Shown here: in pieces, positions 16,363 to 24,481 of the stretch | Layout: the number at the start of each line of letters is the position of its first letter | Position numbering within the stretch: position 1 is the first letter of the stretch | Notes under the pieces: model-generated | What the model saw: only the letters and a program-made list of their open reading frames with translations | What the model was told of the DNA's origin: nothing | The model's database searches: none | Made by a program: the position numbers and the translations under genes | Assembly: GCF_006716815.1 (NCBI RefSeq) | Contig: NZ_VFPS01000001.1 | Coordinates: 124,001 to 188,000, forward strand | Source of the DNA: Microbacterium lacticum | Lineage (GTDB): Bacteria > Actinomycetota > Actinomycetes > Actinomycetales > Microbacteriaceae | Length of the DNA: 64,000 bases | Direction: 5' to 3'

Positions 16363-17198
16363 CCACCGAGATGACCGAGCGCCGTCAGCGTCACCGCCCC
16401 GATCCGAGCGACGTCGAACTCGACGAACCCGCGCCGACGCACACCCCGGTCTACGCCATCGCACGCGTCGACCTCGTTCCCCCGATCGTCGAAGCACGCC
16501 GCCGTCACGCCGCCACCGAGCGCAAGCTCATGGCCGGCATGCTGGCACTCCTGGTCGCGGTGGTCGCCGCGGGCCTCGCCATGGCGGCGCTGGCGATGAG
16601 CGCCGAGAGCACGCTGTCGGCGGAACGCACGCGCGCGCAGGTGCTGCTCAACGAGCAGAAGAAGTACAGCGAGGTCTCTTCGATCAAGGCGCACCTCGGG
16701 GGGTACGACGGCGCAGAACTGGCCGCGCTGTACTCGGAGGCCCGCTGGTCGCGCCTCATGACCGAACTGGATGCCGTCCTCCCCGCCGACGTGTCGCTGG
16801 CGACCGAGTCGATCACCGTCAAGGTTGTCGCCGACGATGCGGCGTCGATCGAGTCGACCGGACTCGATGCCCCCGGCGTCATCGAGATCTCCTTCACGGC
16901 CAACGCCGCGCGGTTCGACTCTCCGACGCCTCTCCTCGACGCGTTGAGCCGCCTGACGGGCTATGTCAGTGCCACCGTCGAGGCGGTCGCCTCGAACGAG
17001 TCCGGGTACCTCATCACCGGCGTCGTGCAGCTGGGTGCCGATGCGCTCGGCGGCACGGCGCGCACCGACGCCCTCGATGCCGACAAGCTCACCGCACTTC
17101 ACGAGCAGTTGGAACAGGCGGCGACGACGTCGCCCACCACCGGCACGGAGACGACCGAGGCGACCGACGGTGCCGACGCGACGTCGGCGGGGGAGTGA
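16359..17198 (+). CDS. pilN: PilN-like pilus assembly protein
   Basis: 279 residues from the GTG that overlaps the pilM stop (GTGA). The cytoplasmic N-terminus has RVDLVPPIVEARRRHAATERK (the PilM-binding I/V-N-L-L/P motif is present as VDLVPP), then one membrane helix LMAGMLALLVAVVAAGLAMAALAM, a coiled coil (AERTRAQVLLNEQKKYSEVSSIKAHL) and a periplasmic-type ferredoxin-like domain. The C-terminus is Thr/Ala-rich. It should pair with PilO to form the inner-membrane alignment complex. It is intact even though pilM is truncated. Confidence 0.8.
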   Translation: MTTEMTERRQRHRPDPSDVELDEPAPTHTPVYAIARVDLVPPIVEARRRHAATERKLMAGMLALLVAVVAAGLAMAALAMSAESTLSAERTRAQVLLNEQKKYSEVSSIKAHLGGYDGAELAALYSEARWSRLMTELDAVLPADVSLATESITVKVVADDAASIESTGLDAPGVIEISFTANAARFDSPTPLLDALSRLTGYVSATVEAVASNESGYLITGVVQLGADALGGTARTDALDADKLTALHEQLEQAATTSPTTGTETTEATDGADATSAGE

Positions 17199-17200
17199 TC

Positions 17201-17767
17201 ATGGACAAGCATCGACTGACCCTCATCGTCATCGGCATGCTCGGTGTCGCCGTGGTGCTCGGCGGGTGGCTGCTCGGCGTCCAGCCGCAGCTCGATCGCA
17301 TCGACACGGCGAACGCGCAGACCGCCTCACTCCGGCAGCTCAACGACGTGCAGCAGGCGAAGAACACCGCGCTCGCCGCCGATAACAAGCGTCTCGACGA
17401 GTGGAAGGCCGCCCTCGCCGAGAACGAACGGCAGATCCCCGCCAGCCGCGCGCAGCAGGAGCTCATCAACCAGATCGATGCGGCGGCTGCCGCGTCGGGT
17501 GTCATGGTGAAAGACCTCCGCTTCGACGCCGCCGCACCCTACGTGGCGCCGGCCGGGGTGGAGGTCACGGCGCCGTCGAGCGGCGCACTGATCAGCGTGC
17601 CGATGACGCTGAGCGCCCAGGGCCCGAGGCCGCAGCTGGAAGACTTCGTCGCCCGTCTGCAGGGGTCGTTGCGCATCGTCACGATCGACTCGAGCCAGTA
17701 CTCCGGAGGCGAGGACTCGTCGCTGGCTCTCTCCGGTGCGACGTGGGTGCTCATGCCCACCTCCTGA
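17201..17767 (+). CDS. pilO: PilO-like pilus assembly protein
   Basis: 188 residues. Membrane helix LTLIVIGMLGVAVVLGGWLLGV, then a coiled coil (TANAQTASLRQLNDVQQAKNTALAADNKRLDEWK split in two heptad blocks) and the globular domain with MTLSAQGPRPQLEDFVARLQGSLRIVTID, typical of PilO. ATG 17201 is used; GTG 17196 is possible. It partners with PilN. It is the last gene of the remaining pilus operon, and the next gene has its own promoter. Confidence 0.8.
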   Translation: MDKHRLTLIVIGMLGVAVVLGGWLLGVQPQLDRIDTANAQTASLRQLNDVQQAKNTALAADNKRLDEWKAALAENERQIPASRAQQELINQIDAAAAASGVMVKDLRFDAAAPYVAPAGVEVTAPSSGALISVPMTLSAQGPRPQLEDFVARLQGSLRIVTIDSSQYSGGEDSSLALSGATWVLMPTS

Positions 17768-17824
17768 CGCTCGCCGACGGGGAGGGGCGCTGTCAACCCC
17801 ACGCCCCACCCCGGCGCGGTCCCC

Positions 17825-17830
17825 TATCCT
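17825..17830 (+). promoter_or_regulatory. -10 hexamer TATCCT, leaderless start
   Basis: TATCCT ends 7 nt before the ATG at 17838. Confidence 0.5.
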
Positions 17831-17837
17831 GGCGTGC

Positions 17838-18848
17838 ATGGACATCGGCCGCGTCATCGCCAAGGCACTCTCGCTGACCCCCGTCCGCGCGTACCTGCGC
17901 TACAGCGAGCGGCGCGGCCCGATATTCGCCGACGCCGTCACCTACCGCGCCCTGTTCTCGATCTTCGCGGGCGTCCTCCTCGGGTTCTCGGCGGCCGCGC
18001 TGTGGCTGGCCGGAAACCCGGATGCCTGGCAGGCGCTCATCGACGCCGTGAACCGCGCCGTGCCGGGCCTCGTGGGCGACGAGGGTCTCATCGAGCTCGA
18101 CGCGATCCAGGCTCCTGCAGGTCTCTCTATCGCGGGGATCATCGCCACCGTCGGTCTCATCGGCGCGGCGATCGGCGCGATCGGGTCGCTTCGCACCGCG
18201 ATCCGCGTGATCTGCGACGAGGCCACCGACGACGTGCCGTTCTGGCTCGTGATGCTCCGGAACCTCGCCCTCGCGATCGGCGTCGGGGGAGCGCTGCTCG
18301 TCTCGGCCGTGGCGACGATGCTCGGCACCGCGGGTCTCGGACTCGTCGCCGCCTGGTTCGGCCTCGGCGCGCACGACCCGCTGATCAGCTGGGGCAGCCG
18401 CCTCCTCGCGATCGTCCTGACGTTCCTCCTCGACGCCGTCGCGATCGTGATGGTCTTCCGCGTGCTGTCGGGCGTCAAGGCATCCGCCAAGGCCCTCTGG
18501 ACGGGGTCGCTCCTCGGGGCGGTGGGTCTCACCGTGCTGCAGCAGCTGTCCGGCCTGTTCGTCGGCGGCGCGATCTCGAACCCGCTGCTGGCGACCTTCG
18601 CGAGCCTCATCGCGCTGCTCCTGTGGATCAACCTGTCGTCGCAGGTGATCCTCCTCGCCTGCTCCTACATCTACACGCTCGTGCGCGAAGACGCCGACCG
18701 CGTGCGCGAGCGCTACGGCGCGAAGACCTTCGCCGAGCGCCGCGTGCAGCAGGCCGAGAACTCCGTGGCCACCGCCTCGACCGAGCTGAACAAGGCCCGC
18801 ACGGCGCTCGCCGAAGAGCGGGATGCCTCGAACGCGGCCGCGCACTGA
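17838..18848 (+). CDS. YihY/BrkB family membrane protein
   Basis: 336 residues, about six transmembrane helices. The family start RRGPIFADAVTYRALFSIFAGVLLGFSAAALWL is present, followed by helices such as IAGIIATVGLIGAAIGAIGSL, LALAIGVGGALLVSAVATMLG and FASLIALLLWINLSSQVILLACSYIYTLV (the conserved LLWI(N/Y)LSS motif). The family was once labelled ribonuclease BN by error; its function is unsettled. The C-terminal 60 residues are a charged coiled coil (ERRVQQAENSVATASTELNKAR). It is monocistronic with a leaderless-type promoter. Confidence 0.88.
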   Translation: MDIGRVIAKALSLTPVRAYLRYSERRGPIFADAVTYRALFSIFAGVLLGFSAAALWLAGNPDAWQALIDAVNRAVPGLVGDEGLIELDAIQAPAGLSIAGIIATVGLIGAAIGAIGSLRTAIRVICDEATDDVPFWLVMLRNLALAIGVGGALLVSAVATMLGTAGLGLVAAWFGLGAHDPLISWGSRLLAIVLTFLLDAVAIVMVFRVLSGVKASAKALWTGSLLGAVGLTVLQQLSGLFVGGAISNPLLATFASLIALLLWINLSSQVILLACSYIYTLVREDADRVRERYGAKTFAERRVQQAENSVATASTELNKARTALAEERDASNAAAH

Positions 18849-18991
18849 CGTCGACGGCGGCGGCGGCGCACCGACGCCGAGCGCAGCCCACAGTGGCGCC
18901 CACCGCGGCCGCACGTTGAAGCGCGGTGACGCCCATGTAAATTCTCGAGTTCTCCCGGCTGGGTACGGTCACATCGTCGGCCGCCAGTGTG

Positions 18992-18997
18992 TACCTT
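18992..18997 (+). promoter_or_regulatory. -10 hexamer TACCTT, leaderless start
   Basis: TACCTT ends 7 nt before GTG 19005. This favours that codon over the in-frame GTG at 18987. Confidence 0.45.
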
Positions 18998-19004
18998 CGT
19001 TTAC

Positions 19005-21581
19005 GTGACAACATCCGACAGCTCACCCACCGCCGGCGAGACGCCCGAAACCCACGCCGAGACCTCGGCGGCCACCGAGACCGCCGACACCACCGCGGTC
19101 CCGCACCCGCTCGGCGCCTCGCACCCGCTCGCCCTCGCTCCGGTCACCGGGCCCGCGAGCTCGGTCGACGGATTCGTTCGGCAGTTCCTGCGGAACCTCA
19201 ACCACGAGCGTGGCGTCGCCCTCTCGGCATCCAACGACGCCGACCGCTACTTCGCGTTCGCGCTCACCGTGCGCGACTACCTCATGGCGCGGTGGCTCGA
19301 AGACCTCCGCCGCCAGCGCGAGAAGCCGTCCAAGGGCGTCGCGTACCTGTCCGCCGAATACCTGCTCGGCCGCCAGCTCGATAACAACCTCCTCGCCTCC
19401 GGCCTCACCGACATCGCCACCGAGGCGATGGCCGCGTGCGGCATCGACATCGACGAACTGCGCGCGCAGGAGGTCGAACCCGGCCTCGGCAACGGCGGCC
19501 TCGGCCGCCTCGCGGCGTGCTTCATCGACTCGCTCGCGACGCTCGCTGTGCCCAACACCGGTTACGGCATCCGCTACGAGTACGGCATCTTCCGGCAGAC
19601 CTTCGAGGGCGGCCAGCAGGTGGAGCAGCCGGATGCCTGGTTGACGCTCGGCTCGCCGTGGGAGTTCCCGCACCCCGAGGCATCCCGCCGCATCTCCTTC
19701 GGCGGTCACACCGAGACCTACGACGACGAGGGCACACCGCGCTCGCGCTGGGTGCCGGGCTGGCACGTGCAGGCGGTGCCCTACAACTACTTGGTGCCCG
19801 GCTACCTCAACGGATGGGTCAACACGCTGCGCCTCTGGAGCGCGAAGGCGACCGACTCGTTCGACCTGCGCGTGTTCAACTCCGGCGATTACGAAGAGGC
19901 CGTCCGCGCCCAGACCTACGCCGAGAACATCTCCAAGGTGCTCTACCCCGAAGACTCCACCCCGCAGGGCAAGGAACTGCGGCTGCAGCAGCAGTACTTC
20001 TTCGCCGCGGCATCTATCGGCGACTTCCTCGAGCAGCTGCCCGACGACTTCGACCTCACGACCCTGCCCGACCGCATCATCTTCCAGCTGAACGACACGC
20101 ACCCGGTGATCGGCGTGCCCGAGCTCATGCGCGTGCTCGTCGACGAGAAGAAGCTCGAGTGGGATGCCGCGTGGGCGATCACCCAGAAGTGCTTCGCCTA
20201 CACGTGCCACACGCTGCTGCCCGAGGCCCTCGAGGTGTGGTCGGTCGACCTGCTCGGGCGCCTGCTGCCGCGCCAACTCGAGATCATCTACCGCATCAAC
20301 GAGGAGTTCCTCGACGAGGTGCGCGAGCGCTACGGCGACGACGAGATGCGCATCCGCAACATGTCGATCATCAGCGAGTTCCCCGACCGCTCGGTGCGCA
20401 TGGCCTACCTCGCGACCGTCGCGAGCTCGAAGGTCAACGGCGTCGCCAAGCTGCACTCGCAGCTGCTGCGCGAGAAGGTGCTGCCCGACTTCAACGAGTT
20501 CTACCCGGGCAAGTTCACGAACGTGACGAACGGCGTCACGCCGCGGCGGTTCATCCGGCTCGCGAACCCGGGGCTGTCCGACCTCATCACCGAGGCCATC
20601 GGCACCGGCTGGTTGACCGACCTCGAGCGGCTCCGCGAGCTCGAGACGTACGCCGAGAACCCCGACTTCCGCGCGGCGTTCGCCGAGGTGAAGGCGGCGA
20701 ACAAGCGCCGCCTCGACCGGGTGATGCGCGACCGTGACGGCTTCGAGATCAGCGACGGGCACCTGCTCGACGCCATGGTCAAGCGGCTGCACGAGTACAA
20801 GCGGCAGATGCTCAAGGTGCTCCACATCGTCACCGAGTACGAGCGGGTCGTGTCGGGGCGGGTCGCCGCGTCGGACATCCAGCCGCGCACGTTCATCTTC
20901 GGGGCGAAGGCCGCGCCCGGCTACGTGATGGCCAAGCGCATCATCCACCTGATCAACGCCGTCGGCGAGGTCGTCAACGCCGACCCGCGCGTCGAGGGTC
21001 GCCTGAAGGTTCTGTTCACGCCGAACTACAACGTGACCCTCGCCGAGCGGGTGATCCCCGCGGCCGACCTGTCGGAGCAGATCTCGCTGGCCGGCAAAGA
21101 GGCATCCGGCACCGGCAACATGAAGTTCGCGCTCAACGGCGCGCTGACGATCGGCACCGACGACGGCGCGAACGTCGAGATCCGCGAGCTCGTCGGCGAC
21201 GAGAACTTCTTCCTGTTCGGCATGAGCGAGCCCGAGGTCGAGGCGCTGTGGGCGCGCGGGTACAAGCCCGCGGAGTTCTACCAGGCCGATGAGAACCTGC
21301 GCCGCGCGATCGACCTGATCGCGTCGGGGGCGTTCTCGGGTGGCGACAAGAGCGTGTTCGAGCCGATCGTGTCGAACCTGCTCTACGACGACCGGTTCAT
21401 GGTGCTGGCCGACTACTCGTCGTACATCGCCGAGCAGGCCAAGGTCGACGCCGCCTATGCGGACCAGGATGCCTGGACGCACGCCGCGATCCTCAACGTC
21501 GCCCGCTGCGGGTTCTTCTCCTCCGACCGGTCGATACGCGACTACATCGCCCGCATCTGGCACACCCCACCCGTGCTCTGA
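19005..21581 (+). CDS. glgP: glycogen/starch phosphorylase (GT35)
   Basis: 858 residues, the normal length for the classical family. It starts with a low-complexity Thr/Glu/Ala tail, then GVAYLSAEYLLGRQLDNNL, VEPGLGNGGLGRLAACFIDSLATL and GYGIRYEYGIFRQ. The pyridoxal-phosphate lysine is K707 in EASGTGNMKFALNGAL, and the phosphorylase signature continues TIGTDDGANVEI. It phosphorolyses alpha-1,4-glucan chain ends to glucose-1-phosphate in the cytoplasm. GTG 19005 is chosen because a TACCTT hexamer lies 7 nt upstream. It stands alone, with the convergent amidotransferase gene 28 nt after its stop. Confidence 0.95.
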   Translation: MTTSDSSPTAGETPETHAETSAATETADTTAVPHPLGASHPLALAPVTGPASSVDGFVRQFLRNLNHERGVALSASNDADRYFAFALTVRDYLMARWLEDLRRQREKPSKGVAYLSAEYLLGRQLDNNLLASGLTDIATEAMAACGIDIDELRAQEVEPGLGNGGLGRLAACFIDSLATLAVPNTGYGIRYEYGIFRQTFEGGQQVEQPDAWLTLGSPWEFPHPEASRRISFGGHTETYDDEGTPRSRWVPGWHVQAVPYNYLVPGYLNGWVNTLRLWSAKATDSFDLRVFNSGDYEEAVRAQTYAENISKVLYPEDSTPQGKELRLQQQYFFAAASIGDFLEQLPDDFDLTTLPDRIIFQLNDTHPVIGVPELMRVLVDEKKLEWDAAWAITQKCFAYTCHTLLPEALEVWSVDLLGRLLPRQLEIIYRINEEFLDEVRERYGDDEMRIRNMSIISEFPDRSVRMAYLATVASSKVNGVAKLHSQLLREKVLPDFNEFYPGKFTNVTNGVTPRRFIRLANPGLSDLITEAIGTGWLTDLERLRELETYAENPDFRAAFAEVKAANKRRLDRVMRDRDGFEISDGHLLDAMVKRLHEYKRQMLKVLHIVTEYERVVSGRVAASDIQPRTFIFGAKAAPGYVMAKRIIHLINAVGEVVNADPRVEGRLKVLFTPNYNVTLAERVIPAADLSEQISLAGKEASGTGNMKFALNGALTIGTDDGANVEIRELVGDENFFLFGMSEPEVEALWARGYKPAEFYQADENLRRAIDLIASGAFSGGDKSVFEPIVSNLLYDDRFMVLADYSSYIAEQAKVDAAYADQDAWTHAAILNVARCGFFSSDRSIRDYIARIWHTPPVL

Positions 21582-21609
21582 GGTCTCTCGGCGAGGCGCG
21601 CGCGCCCGG

Positions 21610-22341
21610 TCAGCGGGCGTAGCGGCGGGTGAAGGCGGCGAGGATCGTGCCGGTGTGGGTGACTGGCAGGCGCCGCACCGCGTCGAGGGTCAGGTCGAGC
21701 TCGCCCGGGGCGAAGTAGCCGTGACCCGCGTACGCCCGGATGCGGGTCGAGATGCCCTCGACGTCGAGCTCGGGGTGGAACTGCGTCGCATACACGTTCT
21801 GCCCGAGCCGGAACATCTGGACGGGGCACTTCTCGCCCCGCACGAGCAGGGTCGCCGACGACGGCAACACCGTGATCGCCTCCTTGTGTCCGACGAAGGC
21901 GGCGAATGTGTCGGGCAGCTCCGCGAGGAGCGGGTCGGCGGCCCCGGCGGCCGTGCGCGTCACCTCGACGACGCTGATCGGCTCGCGATACGTCCCGTCG
22001 ATCACCGCGCCCTCGTGCGCCCCGACCGTGCCGATGCCGTAGCAGGCGCCGAAGAACGGGAAGTCGCGCGCGATCACCTCGTCGAGCAGCCCCGAGATCT
22101 CCGCCTCGACGCGCCGCTGCACCGCCGACTTCGCCTCGACGGGATCGGAGGCGTTGAACGGTCCGCCGCCGACGAAGATGCCCGACCAGTCGTCGAGGTC
22201 GATCCGCCCGAGCGGCTCCGCCTCCAGCCGTCGCCGCACCAGCTGGTCTTCGCGCAGGCCCGTGTACCGCAGGAAGAGCTCGTACTCCTCGTCGGCCGGC
22301 ACGTCTTCGGCGCGGGTGGCGAGCAGCAGGAACGGCTTCAC
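21610..22341 (-). CDS. class I glutamine amidotransferase-like protein
   Basis: 243 residues. The triad is visible: nucleophile Cys in FFGACYGIGTVG and His-Glu in ATQFHPELDVEG. An oxyanion strand is SGIFVGGGPFNASDP. It resembles free-standing GMP-synthase-type GATase domains (YfeJ/GuaA_N-like) that deamidate glutamine or a glutamyl compound; the acceptor is unknown. GTG 22341 overlaps the TGA of the LysR gene upstream, so the two are co-translated. The interpretation as a gamma-glutamyl-compound hydrolase would also fit the fold. Confidence 0.82.
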   Translation of the reverse strand: MKPFLLLATRAEDVPADEEYELFLRYTGLREDQLVRRRLEAEPLGRIDLDDWSGIFVGGGPFNASDPVEAKSAVQRRVEAEISGLLDEVIARDFPFFGACYGIGTVGAHEGAVIDGTYREPISVVEVTRTAAGAADPLLAELPDTFAAFVGHKEAITVLPSSATLLVRGEKCPVQMFRLGQNVYATQFHPELDVEGISTRIRAYAGHGYFAPGELDLTLDAVRRLPVTHTGTILAAFTRRYAR

Positions 22342-23264
22342 GAGGCATCCACCGTCGTGTGCGCGCTCTGCACCGACGCGATGTATGTCGTGATGGCATC
22401 GAGCGTCGCCGCGACCGCGGGGTTGCGTGGCCCCTCGTCGCGCGCGACGGCCCAATAGGCGAGCGGATGCGCGTAGGCGCCGTCGAGCACCCGCACGAGG
22501 CGCGGGTCGGCGTCGCCGAGGAAGTCGGGCAGCAGCCCGATGCCGGCGCCCGCCGCGGCGCCCTCGACGTGCGCGAACACGCTCGTCGATCGCAGCGACG
22601 GGGGTGAGCCCGGCAGCTCCTGCAGCGCCCGGTCGAGCTCGTCGACCTGCAACGAGCTCTCGACGTAGTAGACGAGAGGATGCCGCGACAGCTCGGCCAC
22701 GCTCTCAGGGGCGCCGTGGTCGGCCAGGTACGCCGGCGTCGCGTAGAGCCGCAGCGCGTAGGCGCAGACCGGCGTCGCGAACGCGCGGAGCACCTGCGGC
22801 CGTCCGACGACGATCTCGAGGTCGACGCCCGAGCGGTTCTGCCGCACGCGCTGCGTCGCCGAGAGGAGCTCGACCGACAGGCTCGGATGCTCGGCGCGCA
22901 GCGCCGTCATCGCGGGCGCGAGAAACACCGAGGTGAAGGCATCCGGCGCGCTCACCCGCACCATGCTGTGCACGAGGTCGCCGCCCTCACCCTCGACGAG
23001 CTCGCGCAGCGAGCGCTCGATGCGCTCGGCGACCGCGACGGCGCGGCGCCCGAGCGCCGTGACTTCCCAGCCCCCGGCCGTACGCACCAGCACGCGGCCG
23101 CCCATCGCCGTCTCGAGGGCCGCGATCCGCCGCGACACCGTCGAGTGGTTGACGCCGAGCACCTCGCCGGCGGCGGTGTAGCGGCCGAGACGCGCGACCG
23201 AGAGGAAGGTCATGAGCGCCTCGATGGGCAGCTCCGGGGGAGCGTCGGACGGCCGAGCGGACAT
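22338..23264 (-). CDS. LysR family transcriptional regulator
   Basis: 308 residues: winged helix-turn-helix LPIEALMTFLSVARLGRYTAAGEVLGVNHSTVSRRIAALE, broken at residues 12-52, then a periplasmic-binding-like effector domain (VRVSAPDAFTSVFLAPAM to the C-terminus). ATG 23264 lies only 5 bp from the IS481 target duplication. The insertion has therefore separated this gene from its ancestral upstream region, which now lies beyond 24344 next to mmsB. Palindromes there (24344-24403) look like the original shared control region of lysR and mmsBA, so this may be the former regulator of valine catabolism (inference). Its transcription now depends on IS sequence. Confidence 0.85.
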   Translation of the reverse strand: MSARPSDAPPELPIEALMTFLSVARLGRYTAAGEVLGVNHSTVSRRIAALETAMGGRVLVRTAGGWEVTALGRRAVAVAERIERSLRELVEGEGGDLVHSMVRVSAPDAFTSVFLAPAMTALRAEHPSLSVELLSATQRVRQNRSGVDLEIVVGRPQVLRAFATPVCAYALRLYATPAYLADHGAPESVAELSRHPLVYYVESSLQVDELDRALQELPGSPPSLRSTSVFAHVEGAAAGAGIGLLPDFLGDADPRLVRVLDGAYAHPLAYWAVARDEGPRNPAVAATLDAITTYIASVQSAHTTVDAS

Positions 23265-23268
23265 GCCG

Positions 23269-23274
23269 CCTAGT
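23269..23274. repeat. IS481 target-site duplication, left copy (CCTAGT)
   Basis: CCTAGT is repeated at 24339-24344 and matches the NCTAGN target preference of IS481. Confidence 0.85.
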
Positions 23275-24244
23275 TGTACTGACCTCGACCGTTGTTGATT
23301 CGGTCGATGGGGGTTTTGCCTCCGATGCCGAGGTGGTGCCTGTCTAGGTTGTAGTAGTCGAGCCAGGTCGTCAACCCTGCTTTTCGGTCGTCGTTCGAGC
23401 TCCAGGGGCGGGCGTAGGCCCACTCGGTGGCGAGGGTGCGGTTGAGGCGTTCGACTTTCCCGTTGGTCCAGGGGCAGTGCGGTTTGATGAACCGCTGTCG
23501 GATGCCGTGCGCGTCGACCACGGCCTTGAACGCGGCCGAGTGGCGGTAAGCGAACGCGTTGTCGCTGATGACGCGTTCGACCTTGACGCCGAGGCGCGCG
23601 TAGAACGCGATCGCGCGGTCGAGGACGCCCGCCGCGGTGGTGCCTTTCTCGTCGTCGTGGATCTCCGCGTAAGCAACTCGGGAATGGTCGTCGATGACGG
23701 TGTGCACGTAGTCGTAACCCAGGCCCCGCTTGCGCGCAGGACGTTGCCCGCGGCCATGCAGACGCCATCCGCCGCCGTCGGGGATACGGCCGAGTTTCTT
23801 CACATCAACGTGGATCAGGGACCCGGGATGATCATGCTCGTAACGCTGCGCGGATCGGCGGGTCGCGCGGATCACGGACCCCGTGACCGGGTCCAGCTCC
23901 CGCAGCAACGGCACGTGGTGGCGGCGCAACACCCTACCGACCGTTGAGGCCTGCAAGCCGAGCTTGTCAGCGATGAACACCGGCCCACGCCGAGTGAGGT
24001 GCCGCATGATCCGCACCCTCGCCTCCACGCACGCTTTGGTCTGGCGAGGGTGGGAGCGGGCGACGCTGGAACGATCGATCAGGCCCGCCGGGCCGCACTC
24101 CCGGAACCTGCGCCACCACCGCCACGCGGTCGTGCGGGAGATCCCCATTTCCGCGGCAACATGCGCGACCGCACGCCCCGACTGGATGCGCTGAACCATG
24201 ATCAACCGGCCGGCCGGAGTCAGCCGGGCATTAGCGTGAGACAA
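23270..24244 (-). CDS. IS481-family transposase
   Basis: 324 residues starting at TTG 24244 (SHANARLTPAGRLIMVQRIQ), with GGAGG 7 nt upstream. N-terminal helix-turn-helix VAHVAAEMGISRTTAWRWWRRF, then the rve-type catalytic core: first Asp in LIHVDVKKLGRIPDGGG, second in VISDNAFAYRHS, Glu in WTNGKVERLNRTLATEWAY. Length and motifs indicate an intact DDE enzyme. The TAG stop (23272-23270) is made by the target duplication, not by the element itself: the last codon AAC and the stop read through the element end into CCTAGT. Confidence 0.93.
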   Translation of the reverse strand: MSHANARLTPAGRLIMVQRIQSGRAVAHVAAEMGISRTTAWRWWRRFRECGPAGLIDRSSVARSHPRQTKACVEARVRIMRHLTRRGPVFIADKLGLQASTVGRVLRRHHVPLLRELDPVTGSVIRATRRSAQRYEHDHPGSLIHVDVKKLGRIPDGGGWRLHGRGQRPARKRGLGYDYVHTVIDDHSRVAYAEIHDDEKGTTAAGVLDRAIAFYARLGVKVERVISDNAFAYRHSAAFKAVVDAHGIRQRFIKPHCPWTNGKVERLNRTLATEWAYARPWSSNDDRKAGLTTWLDYYNLDRHHLGIGGKTPIDRINNGRGQYN

Positions 24245-24338
24245 GAGAGACCTCCGTGCGTTTGAGCTGAAGAACTTAGACAGCTCCAACTCGACCCCGG
24301 AGGTCTCTCCTACGTCAACAACGATCTGGGTCAGTACA
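23275..24338 (-). mobile_element. complete IS481-family insertion sequence, 1064 bp
   Basis: Terminal inverted repeats begin TGTACTGACC at 23275 and end GGTCAGTACA at 24338, with further imperfect identity inward (CGTTGTTGA on both sides). Both ends are bordered by the 6-bp direct repeat CCTAGT. One transposase gene fills the element. The short region 24245-24338 between its start and the right end holds only the ribosome binding site and the inverted repeat. The perfect repeats and intact gene suggest a recent insertion. Confidence 0.92.
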
Positions 24339-24344
24339 CCTAGT
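24339..24344. repeat. IS481 target-site duplication, right copy (CCTAGT)
   Basis: Identical to 23269-23274. Its last T is also the first base of the palindrome at 24344. Confidence 0.85.
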
Positions 24345-24403
24345 GTGCACCAGCGCACAGTCGTAGTGCAAATTTCGCGGCGGACTGTGCATTGATCTGC
24401 ACA
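24344..24403. promoter_or_regulatory. two TGTGC...GCACA palindromes upstream of mmsB
   Basis: TGTGC-N6-GCACA (24344-24359) and TGTGCA-TTGATC-TGCACA (24386-24403) are inverted repeats in the 137 bp between the IS element and mmsB. The related arms suggest one dimeric regulator binding twice. The LysR gene now cut off by the IS is the best candidate. Confidence 0.6.
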
Positions 24404-24481
24404 CTCCGGCGTGCCTACAGTGAGAGCGACCGCACTCGCTGAGGAGCGCGGCGACCTTCGACGACGCAGGGAGCAGCAGCC

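Noticed and set aside
14572..16497. A 641-codon minus-strand open frame across pilD-pilM-pilN
   Set aside because: No recognisable domain; runs through the prepilin peptidase catalytic region on the other strand.
21325..21340. GCGTTCTC in glgP, also at about 26778 in mmsA and GGAGAACGCGCAC in mraY
   Set aside because: Within conserved protein-coding sequence and without the complementary arm; chance matches to the palindrome arm.
19023..21563. An 846-codon open frame antisense to glgP
   Set aside because: Same codon-bias shadow; no start signal, no domain.
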